A stretch of 64,000 nucleotides of DNA. It comes from JAFDCJ01 sp964527835 (GTDB lineage: Bacteria > Desulfobacterota > Desulfobacteria > Desulfobacterales > JAFDCJ01). The first letter of the stretch is position 1; each line of letters begins with the position of its first letter. Positions 41,930 through 50,020 of the stretch are shown here, piece by piece. The stretch spans positions 1 to 64,000 of the forward strand of contig CAZGNV010000006.1 of assembly GCA_964527835.1 (NCBI GenBank), read 5' to 3'. The notes beneath the pieces were generated by a model. That model saw only the letters and a list, made by a program, of their open reading frames with translations, searched no databases and was not told the origin of the DNA. A program made the translations under genes and the position numbers.

Positions 41930-43180
41930 TTACGTCATTTCGGCGCCGGCCTTGGCGTTCCAGGGCGCGAACCTGAACAGCAGCAGCATTCCGGGAATCG
42001 CTGCCAGGGCGCAGGTGATAAAAAAATTTTCCCAGCCGATATGCTTGGCCATCAAGCCGGTCACCGAGGAGGCCACCGCCCGCGGTACCCCGATCAGGCT
42101 GGTCAGCAGGGCATACTGGGTGGCGGTGAATTTTTTGTTGGTGATGCTGGCCATAAAAGCCACAAAGGCGGCGGTTCCCATGCCGCTGCTTAAATTTTCA
42201 AAGGCGATCACGCCGGCCAGGGCCGGGATGCTGTAGCCGATGCGCGCCAGCACGGCAAAACAGGCGGTGGATGCGGCCTGCAGGACACCGAAAATCCAGA
42301 GGCTGCGGGTGATGCCCAGCTGGAGCAAAATGATGCCGCCGGCCAGGGCCCCGGCCAGGGTGGCGCCGGTGCCGAATATTTTGACCACCGCTCCGATATC
42401 GGTTTTTGAAAAACCGATGTCCAGGTAAAAGGGCATCGTAATGGCGCTGGCCATGGTGTCGCCGATTTTATACAACAGGATGAAGGCCAATACCCACAGC
42501 GCATTGGGCCGTGTGAAGTAGTCAGCCAGCGGCTTGACCACCGCCTCTTTCAGACTGCGCGGGGCGCCGGCCGTGACCACCGGTTCCGGAGTCAGCAATG
42601 TGACCGCCACCCCGGGCAGCATGCAGCCGGCCATGATCAGATAAACCCTGGAAAAGGGCATGTGATCGGCCATGATCAGGCCGCCGCCGCCGGCCAGCAG
42701 CATTCCCAGCCGGTAGCCGTAAATGTACATGGAAGATCCCAGGCCCAGTTCTTCATCCGGCAGGTCTTCCCGCCGGTAGGCATCGATGACGATATCCTGG
42801 GTGGCGCTGAAAAAGGCCACCATCACCGCCGCGGCCACCATCAGGACCGTGCGTTGGACCGGGTCGCAATAGCCCAAGCTGATCATGGACAGGATCAACA
42901 GCAACTGGGCCACCAGCAGCCACCCCCGCCGCCGGCCGAGCAGCGGCAGGGTATATCGGTCGACCAGCGGCGCCCAGACAAATTTCCAGGTGTAGGGGAT
43001 TTGAACCAGGGTGATCATCCCGATCCAGGTCAGGTCGATATTTTTTTCCTTCATCCAGGCCTGCAGCACCCCCATGGTCATCAGCAGGGGCAGCCCGGAT
43101 GAAAAGCCCATTGCAAAGGCCACCAGCATCCGCCGGCTGAACAGGATCTCAACAATGGACTTTGGGTTTGAACCCGGCAA
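41930..43180 (-). CDS. AmpG-like MFS permease
   Basis: 416-residue inner-membrane transporter of the major facilitator family with about 12 helices. The N-terminal MGFSSGLPLLMTMGVLQAWMKEKNIDLTWIGMITLVQIPYTWKFVWAPLVDR and IDAYRREDLPDEELGLGSSMYIYGYRLG are characteristic for AmpG, which imports muropeptides for peptidoglycan recycling. The start is directly next to the pckG stop codon (43181), so these genes are co-transcribed; the metabolic link is not obvious. Related permeases move acetyl-CoA or other anions, so AmpG function is likely but not proven. Confidence 0.85.
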   Translation of the reverse strand: MPGSNPKSIVEILFSRRMLVAFAMGFSSGLPLLMTMGVLQAWMKEKNIDLTWIGMITLVQIPYTWKFVWAPLVDRYTLPLLGRRRGWLLVAQLLLILSMISLGYCDPVQRTVLMVAAAVMVAFFSATQDIVIDAYRREDLPDEELGLGSSMYIYGYRLGMLLAGGGGLIMADHMPFSRVYLIMAGCMLPGVAVTLLTPEPVVTAGAPRSLKEAVVKPLADYFTRPNALWVLAFILLYKIGDTMASAITMPFYLDIGFSKTDIGAVVKIFGTGATLAGALAGGIILLQLGITRSLWIFGVLQAASTACFAVLARIGYSIPALAGVIAFENLSSGMGTAAFVAFMASITNKKFTATQYALLTSLIGVPRAVASSVTGLMAKHIGWENFFITCALAAIPGMLLLFRFAPWNAKAGAEMT

Positions 43181-45145
43181 TTATACCTCTTTCAGCTGGG
43201 CGGGGGGGACAATCGCGCCGTAAGCCTGCTTTAGCTGCAAAAGCTCCTGGCGCTGTTTTTTCAAAATTTCGAACAGCATTGACGGAATCCCCGCCTCTTT
43301 GCCGTACGCGTCGAGTTGCAGATCGATGCGGCCGACAATGTTGTCGACATAAAGGGAAAACTGCTTTTCATACAGCTCAGACGGGTAGGGCTTGTCGATC
43401 CTGGCCTTGAACACCTCCTTGAGGTCCTCATATCGCGGCAGGTAGCCGATGGGGGTGTCAATTGCGCCAACCTCCCGGCGGGCCCGTTTTTCCAGCCAGC
43501 CCATCCAGGCCTTGACGTCCTTTTTTTCACCCAGCAGTTTATTGGACGACCCGCCACGGGCTTCTTCGGTGAGAAAATAGTTCAATCCCGCCAGGATGGG
43601 TTGCTTGTCGGGGGCGATTTTGGGACTGGTGAAAAATTCAAACTGCGCCGCCATGTAGTCGCCCAGCGAGCCGGGAATAAAGGGGGCATTGGCCCATGGC
43701 TGGCGGCGCACGCCGGTGGCGCCGACTTCCGTGGCGGTGGCCGCCGATACGATGCAGGCGCCGATGACAACGCCTTCTTCAGGAGTTTTGGCCACCCAGA
43801 CCGGCGGCATGGTGTCGCTGTCCCGACCGCTGTATGTGAAAATTCGCGTTTCGACCCCCGCAGGATCCTCGCTGAACTCGGAATAATTGCCCAGGGCGCT
43901 GTTTGACAGGGTGCAGCGGGCGTTGGGATGGGACATGGGGATTTGTTTGCCGTTTTCGTCGACCATGCCGCGCTGCCACGGCCCCTGGAAATTAATTCCC
44001 CTCTCAGGGGGAGGATCCTCCCCGTTGCCGGTCCACTGGGGCATGCCGTTTTCATCAATCAGCACGTTGGACCAGATGACCTCGGTGCCGGGTTTGCGCA
44101 AACATTCCATCAGCAGGGGATCGCCCTCCCAGTTGACGTCTTCGACGATGCCGAATATTCCGACTTCCGGGTTGATGGAGCGCACCGAACCATCCTCGGC
44201 AATCCACATCTGGGCAAGGTCGTCGCCGATAAAATGGTCTCCCGCCATGGCCGTGGTGGTTTTGCCGCATCCGCTGGGGGCGGCTCCGGCCATCCAGGTG
44301 ATCCGGCCGCCGGGGCCCTCGATGCCGGTGATGAACATGTGCTCGGCCAGCTGTTCTTCTCTTTTTTCGTAGACCGCCCGATCCACTGAAAAGCGGTGGT
44401 TGCCTTTTTTCATCAGCAACGTGTTGCCGGCATAGGTGCAGTTGCAGCTGAAGGTGGTCAGGTGGCTGCGGTCCATATACACCCGGGCATTGGGCAGGTC
44501 TTCGGCGCGGTTCAACCCCTGGCTGTGAATGTTGACATAAAAATGCCCCAGCTTTTCGACTTCCGCGTTGATGGCGGTGAACACATTGCGGTACAGGATA
44601 TCGGCGCTGTGCAGGACATAGGCCGAACTGGAAATTTCCACCGCCGGGTTGGAGGCCGGGGCTCCCAGGGGGCCGCGCAGGTAAAAGCCGATGATCATGG
44701 TCTTGCCCTGCATGATGTCGGTCATCTTGTCCTTGATGTCTTCGAGGGCCTCGCGACGATCTTTTTTCAACGCCAGCGAGTTGACGGTCTCACCCTCATT
44801 GTAGATATAAAAGGTGCGGTCGATGATGCGTCCCTGCTCTTCTTTGAGATCGTAGTGAATGGTATGATTTTCCAGGGGAAGTTTTTTTTCTTCCCCGTTT
44901 TCCAGGGCGATGGCCCGGACGTGCTGCCGGTCTGCGGCGGTACCGCTGTCGACAAAAATCGTATCCGGGTTGCAGATAACAATGGCGTTGGCGATTTTGA
45001 TGCGGATATCTGGATGGGTGATCTGCCTTATCTTGGACAGGTTGTCCGCATCCATGCGGTCTTCGAAAATTTTAACAGCGGCTTGTTCGCTGGTAATGCC
45101 TCCCAGTTCAACGGTAATGTCGATGACGTCTTTTTTCGGTCCCAT
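43181..45145 (-). CDS. pckG: Phosphoenolpyruvate carboxykinase (GTP-type)
   Basis: Reversible decarboxylation of oxaloacetate to PEP with GTP, about 654 residues. The nucleotide loop is APSGCGKTTTAM with the hyper-reactive Cys of the GTP enzymes; HFIGDDLAQMWIAEDG supplies the metal ligands and GIFGIVEDVNWEGDP, RGINFQGPWQ and SHPNARCTLSNSALGN continue as in the family. ATG 45145 is preferred to 45205, which adds 20 residues with no family match; AAAGGGGAAGATG lies upstream. It is slightly longer than average, with a C-terminal QRQELLQLKQAYGAIVPPAQLKEV extension. Function: gluconeogenesis from acetate/pyruvate in an anaerobe. Confidence 0.93.
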   Translation of the reverse strand: MGPKKDVIDITVELGGITSEQAAVKIFEDRMDADNLSKIRQITHPDIRIKIANAIVICNPDTIFVDSGTAADRQHVRAIALENGEEKKLPLENHTIHYDLKEEQGRIIDRTFYIYNEGETVNSLALKKDRREALEDIKDKMTDIMQGKTMIIGFYLRGPLGAPASNPAVEISSSAYVLHSADILYRNVFTAINAEVEKLGHFYVNIHSQGLNRAEDLPNARVYMDRSHLTTFSCNCTYAGNTLLMKKGNHRFSVDRAVYEKREEQLAEHMFITGIEGPGGRITWMAGAAPSGCGKTTTAMAGDHFIGDDLAQMWIAEDGSVRSINPEVGIFGIVEDVNWEGDPLLMECLRKPGTEVIWSNVLIDENGMPQWTGNGEDPPPERGINFQGPWQRGMVDENGKQIPMSHPNARCTLSNSALGNYSEFSEDPAGVETRIFTYSGRDSDTMPPVWVAKTPEEGVVIGACIVSAATATEVGATGVRRQPWANAPFIPGSLGDYMAAQFEFFTSPKIAPDKQPILAGLNYFLTEEARGGSSNKLLGEKKDVKAWMGWLEKRARREVGAIDTPIGYLPRYEDLKEVFKARIDKPYPSELYEKQFSLYVDNIVGRIDLQLDAYGKEAGIPSMLFEILKKQRQELLQLKQAYGAIVPPAQLKEV

Positions 45146-45227
45146 GGGTCCATCTTCCCCTTTCTTTGCGGGTTCATCATTTATATTATATCCGGCAGCG
45201 GTCAAAAGGCAATCTTTTCAGCCGGCG

Positions 45228-45809
45228 TCAGGATCCGTGTTGCGCCACGATGATCTCTTCCAGGGCGCGTTTGGGAACATGATGGACCCCGTCGGCATCG
45301 CGCCAGTACTGCACCCGGCCGTCCGCGCCCATGGTCTCGATGACCGCCGTTTCCCTGGGCTTGCCGACGGCCAGAACCAGCAGAATTTGAAAGTGTTCGT
45401 CGATGGCCAGAATGTTTTTGAGTTGATTCCGTTTGACCGAACCGATCATGCAGCCGGCCAGTTGCCGGTCCCGGGCGCCCAGCAGGATGGACTGGGCGGC
45501 AATGCCGTGATCGCAGCCGGCATCGGTGCTGATGCGCGTATCGTTGAGCATGACGATATAGGCTGCGGGCCGTTCGCCCGGGGCGGGCCCGGGCCAGTCC
45601 TTGAGGTAGCCGGCCCAGCCCAGGCATGTAAATATTTCTGCATTTTTAGCCACGTCACAGCAAAGCACGTACTTCAATGGTTGAAGATTGGCGGCGCTGG
45701 CAGAAAGCCTTGCCAGGTCCACCAGCTCCTGCAGGGTCTGCAGCCCGACGGCATGCTCTTCATAAAAGCGGCGGCAGCTTCGATTGCTGCGGATTAAATC
45801 ATCAATCAT
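45228..45809 (-). CDS. Nitroreductase-family flavoprotein
   Basis: FMN-dependent oxidoreductase of the nitroreductase family, 193 residues. The N-terminal IRSNRSCRRFYEE contains the phosphate-binding Arg residues, followed by LVDLARLSASAANLQPLKYV (FMN contact) and the later DHGIAAQSILLGARDRQLAGCMIG (dimer core) and LAVGKPRE. The small size fits the minimal members of the family. Physiological substrate unknown. Its 3' end is 82 bases from pckG and its 5' end overlaps rdgB by 8 bases, so it belongs to the same minus-strand transcript. Confidence 0.85.
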   Translation of the reverse strand: MIDDLIRSNRSCRRFYEEHAVGLQTLQELVDLARLSASAANLQPLKYVLCCDVAKNAEIFTCLGWAGYLKDWPGPAPGERPAAYIVMLNDTRISTDAGCDHGIAAQSILLGARDRQLAGCMIGSVKRNQLKNILAIDEHFQILLVLAVGKPRETAVIETMGADGRVQYWRDADGVHHVPKRALEEIIVAQHGS

Positions 45810-46464
45810 GCGGTTGATTCTCCTGGCAGATGAATTTGGCCTGCACCGGCATCTGCTGCCGGATCCAGGTCAGAACCTTGTCGAATTCATCCCTGAGTTC
45901 GCGCAGGGCAAGGCCCCTGTGGCTGACACGGCTTTTTTCCTCCCGGCTCAACTGGGCAAAGGTTTTTTTCAGCGGCGGGTAGTAGAAGACCGGATCGTAG
46001 CCAAAGCCGTTCTCACCGCTCGGCGCTTCGGCGATCAATCCCTCGCAGCGTCCTTCATAGGTCAGGGCGGCCCCGGTGGGCACTGCCAGCGACAGCACAC
46101 ATTCGAAGGCCGCCCGGCGATCGGCCTTGCCCTTCAATTCCGCCAGCAGCTTTTCACAGCGCTGCCGGTCCGTGGCGTTTTCACCGGCCCAGCGGGCCGA
46201 GTGGATCCCCGGAGCCCCGCCCAGAGCCGGCACCACCAGCCCGGAGTCATCGGCCAGGGCCGGCAGTCCGAGTATCCGTGCAACGAAGCTGGACTTTTTA
46301 TACGCATTTTCATCAAAGCTGTCCCCGTCTTCGACCACGGGCGGCGTGGGCCCGAAGTCCTCCAGGTTTTTAATGACAATGGGAAAGCCGGTCAACAGAT
46401 CCCGGATTTCTGCGGTTTTGCCGGCATTGCGGGTGGCCAGCACCAGGGTGATCAAATCGTTCAT
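45802..46464 (-). CDS. rdgB: dITP/XTP pyrophosphatase
   Basis: Housecleaning NTP pyrophosphatase that removes dITP and XTP, 220 residues. LVLATRNAGKTAEI holds the substrate-binding Asn and Lys, EDGDSFDENAYKKS and ALADDSGLVVPALGGAPGIHSARWAG the metal site, and GFGYDPVFYYPP and RVSHRGLAL the C-terminal motifs. ATG 46464 follows GAGGTGCC; an upstream start at 46506 adds 14 residues unlike the family. It lies divergent to glpD (108-base gap) and heads the minus-strand set through the nitroreductase to pckG. Confidence 0.95.
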   Translation of the reverse strand: MNDLITLVLATRNAGKTAEIRDLLTGFPIVIKNLEDFGPTPPVVEDGDSFDENAYKKSSFVARILGLPALADDSGLVVPALGGAPGIHSARWAGENATDRQRCEKLLAELKGKADRRAAFECVLSLAVPTGAALTYEGRCEGLIAEAPSGENGFGYDPVFYYPPLKKTFAQLSREEKSRVSHRGLALRELRDEFDKVLTWIRQQMPVQAKFICQENQPHD

Positions 46465-46572
46465 GGCACCTCGGGGTGGAAATTGTTTTGTGTTTTCAGG
46501 CAACACGTTTTATAAACAAATAAAATGCCTTATTTTCAGAGATTGTCAAGGCACAATTTCAAGGACGCCGTC

Positions 46573-48234
46573 ATGGATATCAGCGAACTGCCGCAGGGCT
46601 GGGATGTGATTGTCATCGGAGGGGGGATTACCGGTGCCGGCATCCTGCGGGAAGCGACCCGGGCCGGGTTGCGGGCGGTTTTGTGCGAACAGAAGGATTT
46701 TGCCTGGGGGACTTCCAGCCGCTCCTCCAAGCTGGTTCACGGTGGTTTGCGCTATCTCAGGGAGGGGCATTTTTTAATGACCAAAACCGCGGTGGAAGAA
46801 CGCGAGCGGCTGCTCAAAGAGGCCCCGGGGCTGGTGGAGCCGTTGGGATTCCTGCTGCCGCTTTACGAAGACCAGCGTCCCGGCAAGCGCACCCTGCAGG
46901 TCGGGCTTTCGCTATACGACATCATGGCACGGGAACGGCAGCACCGCTATTATGATGCGGCGGCCTTCAGCCGGATGATCCCGCATATCAATCGCCGGGG
47001 ACTTACGGGCGGGTTTTATTTTCTCGATGCCCAGGTGGATGACTGCCGGCTGGTGCTGCGACTGATCAACGAAGCGGTGGCCGCCGGGGCCAGTGCCCTG
47101 AATTACACCGCCGTGCAGCGCATTATCCGCCAGGACGGCGAGGTGGCGGGCGTGGAGGTGCGGGATGTCGAAACCGGTCAGAGCCGCACCCTGGACTGCC
47201 CGCTGGTGATCAATGCCACCGGGGTCTGGGCCGAAAAGCTGCACCCCTCACCGGACCCCGAGCTTCACCTGCGCCCCTTGCGCGGCAGCCATCTGGTGTT
47301 TTCCGCCAAAGCCCTGCCGCTGACCGAAGGCTTGAGTTTTATACACCCGCGGGACGGCCGTCATGTTTTCGTGATTCCATGGGAAGGTGCGGTGCTGGTG
47401 GGAACCACCGATATCGATCATCCCCATGATCTGTCCATTGAGCCGAACATCAGCGCCGAGGAGGCATTCTACCTCATGGAAGGTCTGCAGGCGGTTTTTC
47501 CATCCCTGGGCCTTTCGCTGGAAAACTGCCTGTGCGCCTTTGCGGGGGTGCGGCCGGTTCTCAGCGAGGGCAAACTTGAACCGTCCCAGGAATCTCGCGA
47601 GCACGTCGTGTGGGTCGATCGCGGTCTGGTGACGGTCACCGGCGGCAAATTGACGACTTTTCGCAGGCTGGCCCTGGACGCGTTGAAGGCCGCGCGCCCC
47701 TGGCTGCCGCCTGACACGGTCATTGACCGCAAGGCGCCTGTTTTTGAAGCCCTGCCCGACCGGCCCGCTGAAAATTTCGGACTGCCGGCGCAGACCTGGC
47801 GGCGTTTGTACGGCCGATACGGTACGGCGGCTGAAACCATCGTGGCCACCGCCCGCCGCAAGGACCTGGCGCTCATCCCCGGCACTTACACCCTGTGGGC
47901 CGAACTGTCCCATGTGGCGGCCCATGAGTATATCCGGCATCTGGACGATTTGCTGCTGCGGCGGGTGCGCATTGGACTGTTGACACCCGGGGGGGCAACG
48001 GGATATCTGAAACGGGTGCGCAGACTGTGCAAAAGCGTCCTGCCCTGGAGCCGGCGGCGCTGGAACGAAGAAATCCGTCTGTATCGAATTCAATGGGAGC
48101 ATGCCTACTGCCTGCCGGGACGTCGGGACGCGGTGTCGGCCCGGCGCAAGGTGTTTTCCCTTCAGGGCCTGCGCGCGGTTTTGCGCAAAATGCATTTTAG
48201 CGGCAAGGGTCACAATCCCCGGGCGAAGCCATGA
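46573..48234 (+). CDS. glpD: Glycerol-3-phosphate dehydrogenase (FAD)
   Basis: Membrane-associated FAD dehydrogenase converting glycerol-3-phosphate to dihydroxyacetone phosphate with electrons to the quinone pool, 553 residues. The N-terminal Rossmann motif is VIVIGGGITGAGILREATRAG; the family signature GTSSRSSKLVHGGLRYL follows; VLVGTTDIDHPHD, GVRPVLSEG and TVTGGKLTTFRRLA complete the FAD/substrate domain, and the C terminus is the GlpD-type helical domain (AELSHVAAHEYIRHLDDLLLRRVRIG). ATG 46573 has AAGGACG upstream. The downstream FGGY kinase start overlaps this stop (ATGA), so glycerol phosphorylation and oxidation are coupled. Confidence 0.93.
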   Translation: MDISELPQGWDVIVIGGGITGAGILREATRAGLRAVLCEQKDFAWGTSSRSSKLVHGGLRYLREGHFLMTKTAVEERERLLKEAPGLVEPLGFLLPLYEDQRPGKRTLQVGLSLYDIMARERQHRYYDAAAFSRMIPHINRRGLTGGFYFLDAQVDDCRLVLRLINEAVAAGASALNYTAVQRIIRQDGEVAGVEVRDVETGQSRTLDCPLVINATGVWAEKLHPSPDPELHLRPLRGSHLVFSAKALPLTEGLSFIHPRDGRHVFVIPWEGAVLVGTTDIDHPHDLSIEPNISAEEAFYLMEGLQAVFPSLGLSLENCLCAFAGVRPVLSEGKLEPSQESREHVVWVDRGLVTVTGGKLTTFRRLALDALKAARPWLPPDTVIDRKAPVFEALPDRPAENFGLPAQTWRRLYGRYGTAAETIVATARRKDLALIPGTYTLWAELSHVAAHEYIRHLDDLLLRRVRIGLLTPGGATGYLKRVRRLCKSVLPWSRRRWNEEIRLYRIQWEHAYCLPGRRDAVSARRKVFSLQGLRAVLRKMHFSGKGHNPRAKP

Positions 48235-49793
48235 CCGACAAAGATCTTGTACTGGCCATTGATAACGGAACCCAGAGCCTGAAAGCCTTGATTTTCGACC
48301 TTGAGGGAAAATTGCTGGCCAAAGAAGCGGTGGCTTTCACCCCGCCCTATTTTTCAAAACAGCCCGGCTGGGCAGAGCAGGATCCGGAGGTGTTCTGGCA
48401 GGCGCTTTGCCAGGCCTGCCAGGGGCTCTGGCGTCAGGACCGCGACTGGCGCCAACGGCTTGCCGCCGCGGCCCTCACCAGCCAGCGGGCGACCGTGATC
48501 AACGTGGATCAGCAAGGCCGGCCCTTGAGACCGGCGATGCTGTGGCTGGATCAGCGTAAGACCCAGGGGCTGCCGCCGGTGGGGGGGCTGTGGGGATTGA
48601 TTTTCAAGCTGGCCGGACTGACCCGAACGGTGGCCTACCTGCAGGCGGAGGCCGAAGCCAACTGGATCCGCACTTACCAGCCGGATGTCTGGCAAAAAAC
48701 CCATAAATACCTGCTGCTGTCCGGTTACCTGACCTGGCGGCTGGTGGAAAAGTTCGTGGATTCCATCGGCTGTCAGGTGGGCTACATGCCCTTTGACTAC
48801 AAGCGCCAGCGCTGGTCGTCGAGCTGGGACTGGAAATGGCGCGTGCTGCCGTTTGAGCCCCGCCTGCTGCCGGAGCTTGTGGCCCCCGGTGAAATTCTCG
48901 GCACCATCACCGGGTCGGCCTCCCGGCAGACCGGTCTGCCCGAGGGGCTGCCGCTGGTGGCTGCAGCGGCCGACAAAGCCTGTGAGGTCATCGGTTCAGG
49001 CAGTCTGACCTCGGATACAGGCTGTCTGAGCTACGGCACCACCGCCACCATCAACGTCACCCACAAGAAATATGTTGAACCCGTGGCGCTGATTCCCCCC
49101 TATCCGGCCGCAGTGCCGGGCTTTTATACCGTGGAGGTCCAGGTCTATCGCGGCTACTGGATGGTGGACTGGTTCAAGCGGCAGTTCGGTTATCCGGAGC
49201 GCGAGGAGGCCGCCCGCTCCGGTTTGACGCCGGAAGCGCTTTTCGACCGTCTGGTCAAGGAGGTGGAACCGGGCTCCATGGGCCTGATGTTGCAGCCTTA
49301 CTGGACACCGGGTTTGAAAATGCCGGGCCCCGAAGCCAAGGGAGCCGTGATCGGATTCGGCGATGTCCACACCCGGGCACACCTGTACCGGTCCATTTTA
49401 GAGGGCCTGGCCTATGCCCTGCGCGAGGGCAAGGAACGCATCGAAAAACGCAGCCGCACCCCGATCACCAGTTTGAGGGTTTCCGGCGGCGGCAGCCAGA
49501 GCCGCCAAGCCATGCAGATTACGGCCGACATTTTCGGCCTGCCCACCGCCCGCCCGCATCTTTACGAGACATCGGGGCTGGGGGCGGCCATCGATGCGGC
49601 GGTCGGCATGGGACTGCATGGGGATTTTAAAACCGCGGTGGCGGCCATGACCCATGTGGGGGAGGTCTATGAGCCCGATCAGAAAAACCACCGGCTCTAT
49701 GACCGGCTGTATCACGATGTCTACCGGCAGATGTACAAACGGCTCAAACCATTGTACGAACGTATCCGGGAAATCACGGGCTATCCGAAATAA
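48231..49793 (+). CDS. FGGY-family carbohydrate kinase
   Basis: ATP-dependent sugar/polyol kinase of the FGGY family, 520 residues. Phosphate-1 motif is LAIDNGTQSLKALIFD, phosphate-2 GCLSYGTTATIN, and the adenosine/FGGY region is RVSGGGSQSRQAMQITADIFG with LYETSGLGAAIDAAVGMG. It is not a close match to typical GlpK (missing the usual EYAPQT-type region), so the substrate could be glycerol, xylulose or another polyol; coupling to glpD by an ATGA overlap favours glycerol. C-terminal YDRLYHDVYRQMYKRLKPLYERI is a normal FGGY tail. Confidence 0.85.
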   Translation: MTDKDLVLAIDNGTQSLKALIFDLEGKLLAKEAVAFTPPYFSKQPGWAEQDPEVFWQALCQACQGLWRQDRDWRQRLAAAALTSQRATVINVDQQGRPLRPAMLWLDQRKTQGLPPVGGLWGLIFKLAGLTRTVAYLQAEAEANWIRTYQPDVWQKTHKYLLLSGYLTWRLVEKFVDSIGCQVGYMPFDYKRQRWSSSWDWKWRVLPFEPRLLPELVAPGEILGTITGSASRQTGLPEGLPLVAAAADKACEVIGSGSLTSDTGCLSYGTTATINVTHKKYVEPVALIPPYPAAVPGFYTVEVQVYRGYWMVDWFKRQFGYPEREEAARSGLTPEALFDRLVKEVEPGSMGLMLQPYWTPGLKMPGPEAKGAVIGFGDVHTRAHLYRSILEGLAYALREGKERIEKRSRTPITSLRVSGGGSQSRQAMQITADIFGLPTARPHLYETSGLGAAIDAAVGMGLHGDFKTAVAAMTHVGEVYEPDQKNHRLYDRLYHDVYRQMYKRLKPLYERIREITGYPK

Positions 49794-49894
49794 AACGACA
49801 CCATAGACTCATTAAGGATCATTTTATTCAATGCAAGGAATGACTGAGACAGAATTTCTGTTTCGAGTTTCTAAAATTCCAAAATACAAGCACC

Positions 49895-49981
49895 AAATTC
49901 CAAATAAATCTCAAATTTCAATATCCAAAGAACCGCAGTTTGGAATTTAGACTATTGGTTATTGTGATTTATTTAGAATTT
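49895..49981. repeat. AT-rich inverted repeat before ushA-like gene
   Basis: AAATTCCAAATAAATCTCAA (49895-49914) pairs with TTGTGATTTATTTAGAATTT (49962-49981) with two mismatches; between them a further CAAATTTC...TTTGGAATTT pairs loosely. The block (about 49855-49995) is strongly A/T-rich in a GC-rich window and built from repeats of AATTCCAAA/TTTGGAATT. Similar AT-rich blocks occur in other Desulfobacterota, from memory. It could be a MITE relic or a promoter region for the operon that follows. Confidence 0.65.
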
Positions 49982-50020
49982 GTGATTTAAGATTTGTTAA
50001 TTTTCATTGGAGATTCCCCT

